From Henricia sp. BOLD:AAB3569 (taxonomy: Eukaryota; Echinodermata; Asteroidea; Spinulosida; Echinasteridae): a DNA stretch of 64,000 bases. The notes beneath the pieces were generated by a model, which saw nothing but the letters and a program-made list of their open reading frames with translations, was not told the DNA's origin and did no database searches. Below are positions 1-10,800 of the stretch, in pieces; position 1 is the stretch's first letter; each line of letters opens with the position of its first letter. The position numbers and the translations under genes were made by a program. The DNA is taken from the NCBI GenBank assembly GCA_037783545.1, contig JBBELK010001218.1:1-64000 (forward strand), written 5' to 3'.

Positions 1-2
1 CA

Positions 3-239
3 ACAAAGATCCGGAGATTGATCCGTGCAGAGGCGTCATCTGACGTGAAAGTGGGAGCCCCGATGACCAAGCAACAGCTTGAGGAAAACATTGTCGGCAA
101 TGTACGGAAGATAACTGAGACGAAAACACGCACTATCTATCATGGAGGATTACTGGTGGTGAAGGAGGAAACTCAGCGCATCTTTGATTCTAACTTCGAA
201 GCTGGATTTCGCGGTGGACAGCAATCCGACACCCCATAA
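3..239 (+). CDS. Terminal exon of an unrecognised gene (5' part outside window)
   Basis: An open frame runs from the window edge to the TAA at 237-239, encoding about 78 residues with no in-frame start needed, so it is probably the last exon of a gene that begins to the left. GTGCAG at 25-30 could be a splice acceptor. The peptide is charged and looks natural: it contains GAPMTKQQLEENIVGNVRKI, a TRTIYHGGLLVVKEE stretch and ends FRGGQQSDTP. I do not recognise the family and see no membrane segment or known motif. The downstream bases are AT-rich, as expected of a 3' UTR, but I see no clear AATAAA signal. Confidence 0.4.
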   Translation, partial: TKIRRLIRAEASSDVKVGAPMTKQQLEENIVGNVRKITETKTRTIYHGGLLVVKEETQRIFDSNFEAGFRGGQQSDTP

Positions 240-839
240 ACACTCCTTTTAAGGATTAAAGGAAAATGTATATGACACCTATTTAGGTTATACATTGTAC
301 AGTGTAAGAAGTGTAACGCCTACTAGGGAGTATCCTAATACATTAATGTACAATGTTTCTTAAAGTTTGTAAGTTTACTGGTCAAAGGACTGACCAAACT
401 TAGGGCGCGGCTATGTAGCGAAACGTTGTTCATAGTGCCCGGGAGCAAGTCTATGACTGGTTCTCGTCATAGGTACACTGGTGTACGCCACTGCTGTACT
501 ATGAAGAGAGACAAGTGCGCATGCGCGAGATAATGTATATAAGCCAGTGTCGCGCGTGTGCACGCTCTCTTCCGCGCTTCCCGTCTTCAGTTGCTCTCGG
601 TTCGTGTACTTGTCCGGAACGCTCTCGCCCTAGCATTGCAACGGACAAACGTCGTGTTGGTAGCGCGGCTACGTGAGGCTGCACCGAGTATTGCATCGTG
701 TGACTCAACGCGTCGTCGGGTGAGTGCTGTCGGAATAGGCCAGTAAACAGAGTGAATCCTCATTATTCCGCCCCTATTGTGTTGGTCGGTCCTTCTATTT
801 GTGGTACAGCTACAATAGCCATACTGTGTTAATTGAGAC
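240..839. other. Non-coding interval, 3' flank plus promoter-like DNA
   Basis: No convincing coding frame. It holds the 3' flank of the terminal exon, a short imperfect inverted repeat near 370-400 (GGTCA/TGACC), and the promoter-like block listed separately. The high CpG content of 510-720 contrasts with the AT-rich flanks. Confidence 0.3.
516..575 (+). promoter_or_regulatory. Promoter-like block: NRF1-type palindrome and TATA box
   Basis: TGCGCATGCGCG at 516-527 matches the NRF1 consensus, and TATATAAG at 536-543 is a good TATA box, followed about 25-30 bp later by a CT-rich initiator-like region. GGGTGAGT near 719 could be a first-exon splice donor. No coding exon was found downstream. 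It may be the promoter of a transcript with a non-coding first exon, or the U3/R part of a solo LTR; no convincing LTR ends were found. Confidence 0.3.
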
Positions 840-2088
840 TTAGACCGTGTTTACACTAGTCCCGAGCTCGGGATCAAGATTGACCCCCTGATAAGAATGT
901 GTTGAGGTTAACCGCAATGGTCTCGAGTGCCGCGTTTATATCTGTTGTTGATCCCGAGCGCGGAGCCAGAAGTTGCAGTCAAAGGTCAAGCTAACGCAGC
1001 AGAATTCCGAAATGTTACGTCCAGTACTGTTTAGCCATTATTTCTGCGCTGGCCCAAATGTCCAAAAACTTCGCCAGTTTGTCGTTGCTCCACGAGCGCC
1101 CGCGAGGCGCGAACTTCGTTTGCCATCTTTTCACACGAAGACAACTCGACTCGGCTACTTCGTCTTCGTCAACTTCTCTTCACGACGAAATAGTGTCAAC
1201 TTATGCTATGTCGGAAATCGTTGAATGACACTCCGAAATCCTTGATATAACAACTAAAAACTAAGCTGTATGATAATGACAAAGTGTCGCTAGATAGTTG
1301 CAGAAAGTAGAGAAGTTGCAGAAAGTAGAGGAAATACAGAAACACTTTTTCTCAACGTGTGAAGTTTGTATCGGACACGCAAAAGAGATTGCTGAATGCA
1401 GGATACCAATTACGTTTGTAGTACGTTGTGTTTTCGTAACGGACACCAGCGATCGAGATTCTCAGCGTTGCATCACATGAGTCGCGTCGGGGTATCATGC
1501 ATTTTGTCCAGGCATATGCCTGCACACAATGCATGGAACCAGTGGTACCTGTGTGCGTGTATATATACGTGTACATAATAGACAGTTTCGGCATCTCAGT
1601 TTAATGGTACGTGTTCGCAGACGTATCCGTGTGACATAACACTAAATTGGTGTAAACAAGTCGAGATTATTTTTATACGTACCGCTCCCGTGTCAAACGG
1701 CTCCCATACGTTGTCCTACGTGTGGCTGATCCGCACCACGTACGAGGAGACCGCATAAAGTGATGACGTCAAAGCTGAAAATGGTACGGATACGTATACG
1801 CGCGCGGATTTTTAACTTGCCGAAACTGTCTATAACGAGCGCGGGCTCCCCTGGAATATTCGCGCGCTTTAGCCCGCAACAGGATGTGGGGAAGATTTAT
1901 TGCCCAGCTAACCGCAAACTGATCCCGAGCTCGGGATCGAACCCTCCGCCATCGCGAGACCAAAATCTCGGGGTCTGATCCGGGGCCAGTTTGGTTCCGA
2001 GAGCGTTTACACCTATTTGTGATCCGGGGCTGATCCCGAGCTCGGTGTTCGATCCCGAGCTCGGGATCAAGTGTAAACACGGTCTTAA
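840..2088. mobile_element. Palindrome-rich non-autonomous DNA transposon (outer element)
   Basis: The two ends are inverted copies: TTAGACCGTGTTTACACT at the left and the complement of AAGTGTAAACACGGTCTTAA at the right. Each is followed inward by the self-complementary 18-mer GATCCCGAGCTCGGGATC or a variant, which recurs near 1920-1940 and 2030-2070. The right flank reads TTAA and the left TTA, so a TTAA-type target is possible. No transposase frame is visible. A second small element is nested inside at 1581-1830. Confidence 0.6.
1581..1830. mobile_element. Nested 250-bp Tc1/mariner-type MITE
   Basis: Perfect 13-bp terminal inverted repeats, GACAGTTTCGGCA and TGCCGAAACTGTC, are flanked on both sides by TA (1579-1580 and 1831-1832), the target duplication of the Tc1/mariner superfamily. 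The inner sequence is also partly inverted (GTACGGATACGTA-type motifs near both ends). It lies inside the larger palindromic element, so it inserted later. No coding potential. Confidence 0.65.
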
Positions 2089-2100
2089 ACGTCAGCCACG

Positions 2101-2512
2101 TGCTAGACACCTAAGTAGGCTCTATCCTGTACCATATGTGTATATTTGCTGTAACGATTCTAATACACCTATATTGGCACCGCCTTGATAGGATGCAACC
2201 CTAAGAAGGTGATGAATGATTGATTAAACTACTTGTATTGAGCAGATTGGTCTCTTTGCCTGTTATTTTGGTTCAATGCTAATTGCCCTGGGTGACTGTT
2301 TAGTAAATATAGGAGCAGAGTAGTAGACACTTGCCTGGGGGTATATTTCCGCCCAAACGGATCTGCTTCCCCGCCTTCCGGATAACCGCTCGTCGGGAAG
2401 GCGTAATCCTGATCAACTCCGCCGACGGCAACCCTAGCGCGAGTTCTGGACAACGACCCCGTAGTCACCTCCTACGCTCGAGAAGGAAAGCCAGGAGAGC
2501 GGTCGGCGCACT
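2101..2512. other. Interval without recognised gene
   Basis: No plausible exon or RNA gene. Short reading frames here lack codon character. The stretch 2330-2520 is GC-richer than its flanks and its origin is unclear. Confidence 0.3.
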
Positions 2513-2573
2513 ACAGTATTAACGTCTACCAAAATTAAATTGTATTCGTAAACAGATTTTACTGATGCATGTA

Positions 2574-2753
2574 CAGTGAAACCTGCTGATGTTGATAAAC
2601 AGGCCACCTGCATAGTGGCCACCCACCTTTGGTCCCAAATGCCATGTGTATAAAATAATGCTTAAGAAACCACTATAAAGTAGCCACCTCTTTATAGTGG
2701 CCAGTTTTTTACGGTCCCGACCACTATAATCTGATTATAGACTAGTTTCACTG
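2574..2753. mobile_element. Pogo/Tigger-type MITE, copy 1 (180 bp)
   Basis: Termini CAGTGAAACC and GTTTCACTG, flanked by TA at 2572-2573 and 2754-2755, as for pogo/Tigger elements. The inside has inverted GGCCACC/GGTGGCC and CTTTATAGTGG motifs. Further copies are at 15367-15554 and 57027-57212. Confidence 0.75.
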
Positions 2754-2809
2754 TACGTACATGTACGTACGTATACATATAACATAGGCGCGCGTAGGCG
2801 CAGGCCTAC

Positions 2810-2899
2810 CTTGAATTCGGGTTGCTTGGCGAGCAATACAGCGGTGGTTAGGCCGATCCCAGATGAACAACCAGTGATCAGTACTGTTTTCAGCGCCAT
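2810..2899 (-). pseudogene. Orphan exon 1 of the HSD17B1/RDH8-like dehydrogenase (duplicate)
   Basis: On the minus strand this encodes 30 residues starting MALKTVLITGCSSGIG, ending FK before a GGTAGGC donor; the peptide is identical to exon 1 at 16072-16161. The ATG, Rossmann-fold TGxxxGIG motif and splice donor are intact. No exon 2 is present between here and position 1. It is either a dead fragment of a tandem duplication or exon 1 of a second paralogue whose other exons lie left of the window. The intact frame is compatible with either. Confidence 0.7.
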
Positions 2900-3137
2900 G
2901 TTATCCCTTGTCGTATACCGAATATCCCTCGAGTTATGCCTGATGAGACTTCTAAAATGGGTATGAGTTAACAAGAGGATCAATATCATGTATCACTGTA
3001 TTAAATCTAAGTCAACGTTGAATCTTTGCATGCTCTAAATATTGTACTTTGACCGTGTGCCATTTTTACATAGAGTGGTCTGGCCATAGAGTTACATTTG
3101 GAAAACTGGAGTGTCACTGGCTATTTAAGTCACGCTT

Positions 3138-3236
3138 CGTGCCACGAAATACGCAGCTCCGTGCCTTTGCTATGGAGCTGCGTATTTCGTGGCATGAATT
3201 TTACGCGCGCGCATTGCTGACGAGCCTTGCCTTTAA
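3138..3236. mobile_element. Partial hairpin MITE of the GACGAGCC family
   Basis: A strong inverted repeat around CACGAAATACGCAGCTCC and its complement is followed by GCATTGCTGACGAGCCTTGCCTTTAA. The same modules occur in the complete copy at 52244-52375 and in a short copy at 19134-19184. The left terminus is missing. The sequence just before it (GAGTGTCACTGGCTATT) recurs at about 19069. Confidence 0.5.
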
Positions 3237-4072
3237 AGGCCCTGTTTTGAGCGATTCTGCGAATAAAACCATTATATATCAAAAGAAAGACATCAACAAA
3301 CTCATCCGAAGAAATTTCAGCTTTGTCAAATGTACCAAAGTTTAAAAAAAACATGAAAATCCATATGCGTTTTCCTAGTCTTGGCGAGGTGTTTCAAATA
3401 TTCGTTCTCAGTGGGTCAGGTATACTATGTGGCTTGCGTCATGCACTCTGTGGCGCACATCGTATAATGCGTGTGCGCGCGATCCATAAAAATGCATCGC
3501 GTTTGAACACGCACACGCAGTACACAGCGCCCATGCATTTTGGACCGCGTAGATGCGAACCTAAAATAAGTAAATCGTTTGTAAACGATCTAAATAATTT
3601 CATCTTCACGTATTATTTTCTGGTAAAATTATATCATTTCGAGCGGAAACCTTTCATTGAGTAGTTGCTATTAATTCAATCTTTACATTCAGAACTTTTC
3701 CCCTGTAAACTGGTCGATTACTTTTTGGGGTCATTGCAAATATGATCCACTGGCCTTTAACGCTTTGAGTGCAAAGTGTGCAAAACCTTTTGCATAAGGG
3801 CGAGTACTTTAAGATGTAGGTGCATATTGCACATTCGTTATTCAAAAAAGAAAAAGGAATCCATCCCCCGGGTGCGCCACTGTTCACCACATGTTTCGTC
3901 CGATCTCTTTTTGATTTGTCTCGTATTGTCTTGGCAGTTGACACTGTCTCATGGATCGTCCTGTCGTCACACGTCTTTTACGGACCGTCTCAAGTTGTCA
4001 ACATTTTCACAGTTCTACAGATAGTATTTTTTCAAGACCTCCCTCAGCTCGCTCCCCAAAAATACTACTTAC
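3237..4072. other. Interval without recognised gene
   Basis: Mixed AT-rich DNA with several short open frames and no splice-supported coding signal. The phrase AACGCTTTGAGTGCAAAGTG near 3760 recurs at 19187, so part of it is an old interspersed repeat. Confidence 0.3.
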
Positions 4073-6344
4073 TAGGCTTGGGAATCTTCCTTTCCCAAGA
4101 GTCTTTGCTGCACACGAAGTTTCCCAAAACCCTTGCTGAAACGAGTTGAGCTAGGCTGTATTGAGGAATACAATGTATATATGAATATTGATTAGCAAGT
4201 GACAGTGATCGCAACTGACCAATCACACGCCGCGCATGTTGCTCGGTCATCGCGGTGGCGGTATACTAAAGCGCGCGTGCACGTAGCACGACATCCAAAA
4301 TTGCATCAGCTACGGACGCTGTTGCCAACAGCAAGAGCCAATCACGCGCCTCGCTCCGTTTAGTGGTAACGTCCACTTTTACTAGGGGATGGGGTCTCAA
4401 ATGAACAGTCACTGCAAGGACGTTTTTTAATAGGCCTATCTTTATTCAGATGAACTGCGTTTAGCTTTTAGCGAAATAAAGTACGTCTTCCTTCAGTTAC
4501 GAACATTTATACTGCGTGCAAGATAAAATGATATACATGTACATAAAAAGATCTCCCCCACACAAATTGTGGTAATTGCGGCTACGATGTCGTGAGATAC
4601 AACGCGCAAGATGATTGTTCAAAACGGCTTCATTAAAAGGTCATAAGTGCCAGGTCAAAAAAAATCCCTCGTCTCTCATTGGTCGAACAGCCCGAGGCCC
4701 TAAAATACAGCTTAGCTCAACTCGATGCAGCAAGGGTTTTGGGAAACTCGGTGTGCAGCAAAGACCCTTGAGAAAGGAAGATGGGCTTGGGCGACTTCGG
4801 TATTTTCGGGGTCGACTCCGATCCCAAAACAGAATCGCGATTCCATATTTCACGGAAACATTAACTACATTTAGCGCGTTTAAAACTTAGTTTACGTTGC
4901 CGATACTGCATACTGGGCAGACGAGGGCCTATTTTTTTTTGTTACCGAGCGGCACTTTTCATCTATAAAATGATGTATGCCTGTGCCACATACACGTTCC
5001 TAATGTGTGGAAATTATCAGGCAGAATACTCGTGCAGAAGTCGAGTGTTTGCTAGGTAATTTCTGATATCGGCAGTTATTATCACTATAGGAATCGAAAC
5101 TTGCTGAAAGGTAATTGGTTCCTACTGCACTGTTAAAAAAATCTCTGTTCATTTACAGTACATTCATATGTCAATTGGCATTACAAAGCGTACTGTTTTT
5201 CTACAGTACATTCTACTTGTTTTGTTTTCTCCGTTTGCATACAGTAGACTCTACTGTTGTTTGGAATTGTAAATATACAGAAGTTTCTTCTGTTTTTCAA
5301 CAGACGACTAAGTGTTCGTTTTGTGCATGGTTTGTTCCTGAACATAGCCTTTATGTCCAGAAACAACTATGTAACTGAACGAAGCATATGGGTAACTGAC
5401 GACTGTTTCTTGCTGTAGACGTTTGAGTGTGGATATGCACAGTTTGCCCTTCACTTTTTGTGTTGGAGATGCACCATCCCCTCGTGGAAAATAGGTTTTC
5501 GGCATTTACCTCTCAATTTCGTAGCTTTTATTTGCATGCTGAGATGTACATGTAGTGGAGGGTCAACACAACGTTCAGTATACCGGGGATTTAACTTGGC
5601 TCAATAAAATACAGGAATAGGCCTACCATGAATTCAGGGGGAATTGCCGTCTGGATTCATTGTATTCCCGTACTATGAGGCAGGCTGCACGCTCCTGTAT
5701 ATACCCCCACTGCAGGCAGTATAGCACTGCACTACATTACAAATAACACGCAAATAAAAACAAACAAAAGTAAGAGAAATACCGACTTGCCTTTCACGAC
5801 ATGTAGAGCAGCTACTTCACGTTTACATCAGCACTTCGCTGAGGAATTTCCAGTACACATTTCGGCATGAAACGCCTGGCAAAAGCTGTCATTTTCAGAC
5901 ATGAAATTGCACGTCCAGCTACATGCACGGTGCAGTTAATGACTGAATGTTGCTTTTGTCATTTCCTGCGCGCTACAGCGTACATTGGTACTCGCTATCA
6001 ACGCCACACAGTTGCTGCCGCGTACCGGGGAACAGTAACCTATCTGTATTTGAACAAATGAGTATTCAAAGTGTCTTCTTCCTGAACAAAACTGTAATTT
6101 AACGGCAAATCGTCTGTATTCAAACAGAAAAATATTTTTCAAATGTACACATAGTACAGACGGAAGAATGTTTGTGCAATAACAACAAATTCCAAAAACA
6201 GTAAAAGTCACTGTTCGTTTTTGACTTTTTCAACAGAAAAACGACTGTAACACAACACAATTTTTTACAGTGTGGGAATCGAGATTCCGATTCCTAAGGT
6301 GGAATCGATTATACCCGATTCCGGCGTGGAATCGCCCAAGCCTA
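4073..6344. mobile_element. Composite hAT-like non-autonomous element
   Basis: It begins TAGGCTTGGG and ends CCCAAGCCTA, a perfect 10-bp inverted pair resembling hAT-type termini. The left 90 bp (4073-4165) recurs inverted at about 4700-4792. The right end has repeated GATTCC/GGAATC motifs shared with copies at 42802-43155 and 57250-57414. A separate element (5128-6272) splits it. No transposase was seen and the 8-bp flanks match only partly, so the superfamily is tentative. Confidence 0.5.
5128..6272. mobile_element. CACTG-ended element with internal ACAGT/ACTGT motif arrays
   Basis: Ends CACTGTTAAAAAAATC and an AATTTTTTACAGTG complement. The left and right 200-300 bp contain many copies of TACTGTTT, ACAGTA and CTACTGTTG in both orientations, while the centre is ordinary DNA. 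It interrupts the hAT-like element. It has no transposase and no clear target duplication. The end sequence and array style resemble the element at 20607-20990. Confidence 0.5.
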
Positions 6345-6790
6345 CTACATGTGTACTTACCAACATTGTTCTGTCAGTACGGTGAAATGGATTTTTACAT
6401 CGCAAGTAAAGTCCTATACGCAGCCTTCGACCCCCTCCCACCTTCCTACAACTCTAACAGTATAAATTTTGACAACATTGGAAGGGCACCCCCAAAAAAA
6501 CCAACAAAACAAAACCCACAAACAAACACCTGGTGGCCGGCCAATCACGAGTTTTTGAAGAGGGGTTTACTGACAACATTAAACCAACAAAATTAACAAT
6601 TAAACTGATACTTAAACTTGAATATGAAACAAAACCAAAGGAGATCAAACATAAACAAATTAAAACCCCAAAACAACCACCAAATAAATCCAACCAAGAA
6701 AGAAGCAAGCCCAACACGGTGTACAATAATATAGTCAAAAAGGCAAGGAGGAAGAGAATTTGTTTAGAAACTAAAAACAATTGCAGTTAA

Positions 6791-7189
6791 AGGTACACAC
6801 CTGCCTACTGTTTACATGATTTAGTGATGTAGCCGCATTGACAATACTTTTTTGATGGTCGTTGCGAAAAAAATATCATCAAAATATCCCGTAATTTACT
6901 AAAGAAGTGCAAAAATAACAAAAACGGTCAAAAGACGGGTTATACGCTTTACCAGCCGTTGCAACTACGCGAGAGCCTCACGACGTTGTCACAAACGATT
7001 CGCTCTTCTCCTGCTCAGGATATCTCCAATTTTCTGCTCACGATTTCACTGGTGCTCAAAAGTGCTCAAAAACGGCTAAATTTGACGGCGTCTTTTCAGG
7101 ATATATATAATTTACTCTCGAATGCGCTTCAAAATAATGTATGGGTCTATTTCGAGCCCAAAATAGCCCAACAAAGAAGGTGTGTTCCT
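6791..7189. mobile_element. TTAA-flanked MITE (399 bp)
   Basis: Termini AGGTACACACC and GGTGTGTTCCT, flanked by TTAA at 6787-6790 and 7190-7193, the target duplication used by piggyBac- and Kolobok-type transposases. Non-coding. Confidence 0.7.
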
Positions 7190-7844
7190 TTAACCCTAAC
7201 ACTCCTCAATCCTCCAAAATCAATATGATTTTACATACACCCTAGAGTGAAGGAAATACATAATATTGTGCCAGTACTATACTGGAGGTGAATTTGGCTA
7301 TAAACATGACGTACCATGGACTGAAAACGAAAACCGAATAAATATATATGTATCACGACACGTCATACATAACTTTGCTCTTGGAGAACAAAAACTAAGC
7401 ACTGTGTGTCCGTGGCATGGATATGAAGTGTATGGTTTGTGAACAAAGCCTTCATCAAAAGATGTCAAGCATAACTAAAAATCTCAAAAAAGTAAGGAAA
7501 ACACAAACATTAATGTCAGTCAAAAACGAAACACCCGGCGGTCAAATAAAACTAAACTTGAACTTCTCAAAATTACAGCCTGGTATTTTATATTAACAAA
7601 CATACTAAAAGGAACAATAATGACTTGAAGACAGATTACATGATTGAAAAACTTGTAAAAACATGAACAAATTTCAGCCACATAGATGCAGTAATACTTT
7701 AACAATCCATGCATGGTTTTAGTGTTTAATATCTTTGCACCCCCGCTTTTGAAATTGGGGGCGCATCATTCCCCTTGGCCCCCCATGCCCCATGCCCCAC
7801 CCAACCACCCCCCCCCCCCCCCCTAACCCCTGATCCCATGTTCA
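7190..7844. other. 3' flank of the dehydrogenase gene, with a C-run
   Basis: No coding signal. Just downstream (minus sense) of the dehydrogenase stop is a C-rich tract including an uninterrupted C run at about 7808-7823, likely a hard-to-sequence homopolymer. No canonical minus-strand AATAAA was found near the stop, so the 3' end is unassigned. Confidence 0.3.
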
Positions 7845-10800
7845 TTATTTAAGTGCATCAAGCAGGCAGTCAGTTGTTACATCCTTGAGCTTCGTAGCAG
7901 CGAGTTTCACCATGGCCTCACTGGTTTGATACCGCAGATGCGGGTTCTCACTCAGTATGATATCCAGATGCAGTTTGGCTATTTCGTCTGCGCTCTGCCT
8001 CACTGCCGCTACTTTTGGGTTTATCGCCGCCATATATCGAAGATACATATCCTTCAAGATAGGGTCAAAATCTTTAGCCGTTTCTTCTGGTGTTACCACA
8101 TTGATCTTCCTTGTCATGTCAGTCAGAACTGGGCCTGGTTCGACGATAGTGACCCTGAAGGTGAAATGAAACTAACATTTAGCCAGGTATCTCTTTATTT
8201 TGGTGGTGCCACCCGATATTGCATGTAACTCATGGCGGACATCATATGCAGCACGATGTGCCAATGGAATTTATCACACGCTTTGCCATGGGAAATATGT
8301 ATCGGCCAATTTCAGTGAAACGATTCACTGAAAATCACTATCGTCCAATATGTCAAAGCTAATTATGTGGTTTTCGGTGCATTGTTTCACGCCAAATTCC
8401 CTCTACAAAATTAGCTATATAAATATTTGTAAAATTCAGTGATTTTCATTGCATCGTTTCATTCAAAAGTCCTCCACATCCCTTTTACTCAAAGCGACGG
8501 GAGTGGCAATCACGCGCAAAGGAGGCTCAGTGTGAATTTGTGTGTGTGAAGAGCACGTTGCATGTGTCATCAATGTGCGGTGTTCGATTTAACAACAACG
8601 TAAAACGCACAGTCTATGCACTGGAAAAAGAGGGTTCCCGCAATGCCGGACGTGTACGGGGAAGGCGTCCTGGGAAAGTGGAATTTCTTTTCGTTTTAGA
8701 ACGACAGGTGCCAGTGTATTCACACTGAACACAATAGAATTACATAACAACTGGCTATATAAACGCCACGTTCGCTTCAGTAGCTCACTCTCGGTCAATC
8801 GTGTCAACTTTGCTGTACAATCCCGCCCACCCCATTTTCCCACTTCAATCGGAATTCGGACCGGGGGAGTGCACCCCTGTCGAGTGCCCTGGATGCACCC
8901 ACGTTTCCTCCAATGGCTGGGGGTTTTTCGTGGCCACCGAGCGCCAGCACACAGTGCTGGTCCGACACTCGACCCGAATTCAGTTCCAGTTCCGACACAC
9001 GTGTTTTATTTTCTCTTTTCAGCTTGATTGATTCTGACCGATTTTAGCACGGTGATAATTATTGAACTTCGACACTTTATTGTCGAGACCTAGACACTGA
9101 ACTTTTTTATTTGTTTACAGCTCGTACTTCATACGTCAAACTTGGTTCAGATGCTAGTTTGATAGCCTCTAAATCGATAGGCCTTTAATACGGCTTACAC
9201 CAGACGCGTATAATTATTGTTTTCAACCACATTTGAAGGATATTACATTTGTGCATATAATTTGATCCTAATCAAGCTGATTAGCGGAGTTTAAAATAAA
9301 TCGAACAGCAAGGTTCGCACAACGACCTAGCCACTGTTCACCATTGGAAACATTTGACCTGTTTTTGTCCTTTTCTCGTCTCACATGAGGTATAAATAGA
9401 AAAGAAATGAATTTTCTGACGGAAGTATGGAGGAAGAAAGGTCTTTAGCCACAGCATGATTTGTAAAAACACAGTGTTTTTACAAGTGTTTTACAAGTGT
9501 TTTTACCTGATAATATATTACCTTATGTTGTATCCGTCTCGCAGAATAGGCGCGATAGATTCAGAGAAGCCCTCAACGGCAAATTTACTGGCAGAATACG
9601 TCTCCTTAAACGGTGAACCTGCAATATTAGAAGACATGTGAATAAAGCCAATTACATCATTTGCTCTGACCCAAAATTTTACTTCATGAGCCTAGAAGAA
9701 AAACCTGACTAAAGTCGTTGATAGAAAAATCATAGTAACAAACATTATATGATTTTTTCCACGTGTCAAATGGTACCTTTGTGGAAGAAATTGCCAACCT
9801 TAAATTTAAATAAAATCTGGGGGAAGGTGGGGGGTGTGCTCCCCATGCAAAATCCCACCTGAGCGACTTCGGCGCCCGCACGGACTGGCGAAATTTGTCG
9901 AAATTTGTCCATGAAAAATCCCCCACCCCCTGGAAATTTGGCAAACGAAGAAAAGATGGTGCCATGACTTTCCCCATGGAACTTTCATTTGCTATTTTTT
10001 ATTTTTTATTTTTTTTTGAAATTTGTAATTTCTTTTTTCAAGAAAACTGTATTAAAGTGGTGTTTCGATGGTGTGATTGTAAGATATACCAAAGAGAAAA
10101 AGAAACTTTGGTGCGGGGGTTAAGAGGGCACCAGGCACCAGACCCAAATAATCGAGTATACGAGGGAACACCAAATTAAGGCATTTCCCAGCTTTCACGA
10201 TTTTGTTTCTTCCAAAACTCTCGATCACGTGAAATTTCAAAATGGTGTAGCAACATTTTACACTGGCACAGTCAAATTTTGCGATGAGTTGAAAATACGA
10301 CATACAAAAAGCAAGGCTTTAGGACAAATGGGGCAAATTTGTGGCACCTTATTTACATGTACCCACCTATTAGACCAGCAACGCTGGCCACATTAAGGAT
10401 TCTGCCAGATTTTTGTTTCTTCATCGCTGGTAACACGGCTCGCGTAGCTCTCACCACGCCCCAGTAGTTGGTATCCATCATATCTTGGCACCATTCCAAC
10501 GGTTGTTGGTCGATGGCATCCACACCAAGGTAACCGGCGTTATTAACTGGGAACAGTGTTGAAAATGGCAGCTTGTCAAATTATAAAACTTTTTCAGATA
10601 CTGTATCAAATTCATGTAGGAGCCTGTGTTAGGGACTTGGAAATCTGTGACGTCATAGCGCGCGCACTGGGTACACTAATACTGGTCAGTTTCGCAGTGG
10701 ATTTCTGCCGTATATGCGAAGTGGCGCATCATGAAAAATGCGCTGTAAAACATCACAACATTGTTCAATTCCAACTTTTTTAATAGATACTGAAAATGAA

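Larger units (their letters stand above)
2513..3092. repeat. Segmental duplicate A (partner at 15306-16341)
   Basis: This interval matches 15306-16341 nearly base for base: the leader CAGTATTAACGTCTACC, a pogo-type MITE, a coding first exon and about 190 bp of upstream sequence. The partner differs mainly by a 426-bp MITE inserted between the pogo element and the exon. Homology ends abruptly near 3092 (16341 in the partner). Both copies have the same relative orientation. Confidence 0.85.

Noticed and set aside
516-780. Solo LTR with TATA box
   Set aside because: No matching TG..CA ends or target duplication found; kept only as promoter-like DNA.
1769-2110. 113-codon minus frame with repeated RARDQ motif
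   Set aside because: Produced by the GATCCCGAGCTCGGGATC palindromes of the mobile element.
6454-6780. 108-codon minus frame with hydrophobic stretch
   Set aside because: The plus strand here is A/C-rich and nearly G-free, which creates Leu/Phe/Val-rich antisense frames; nothing resembles a known membrane protein.
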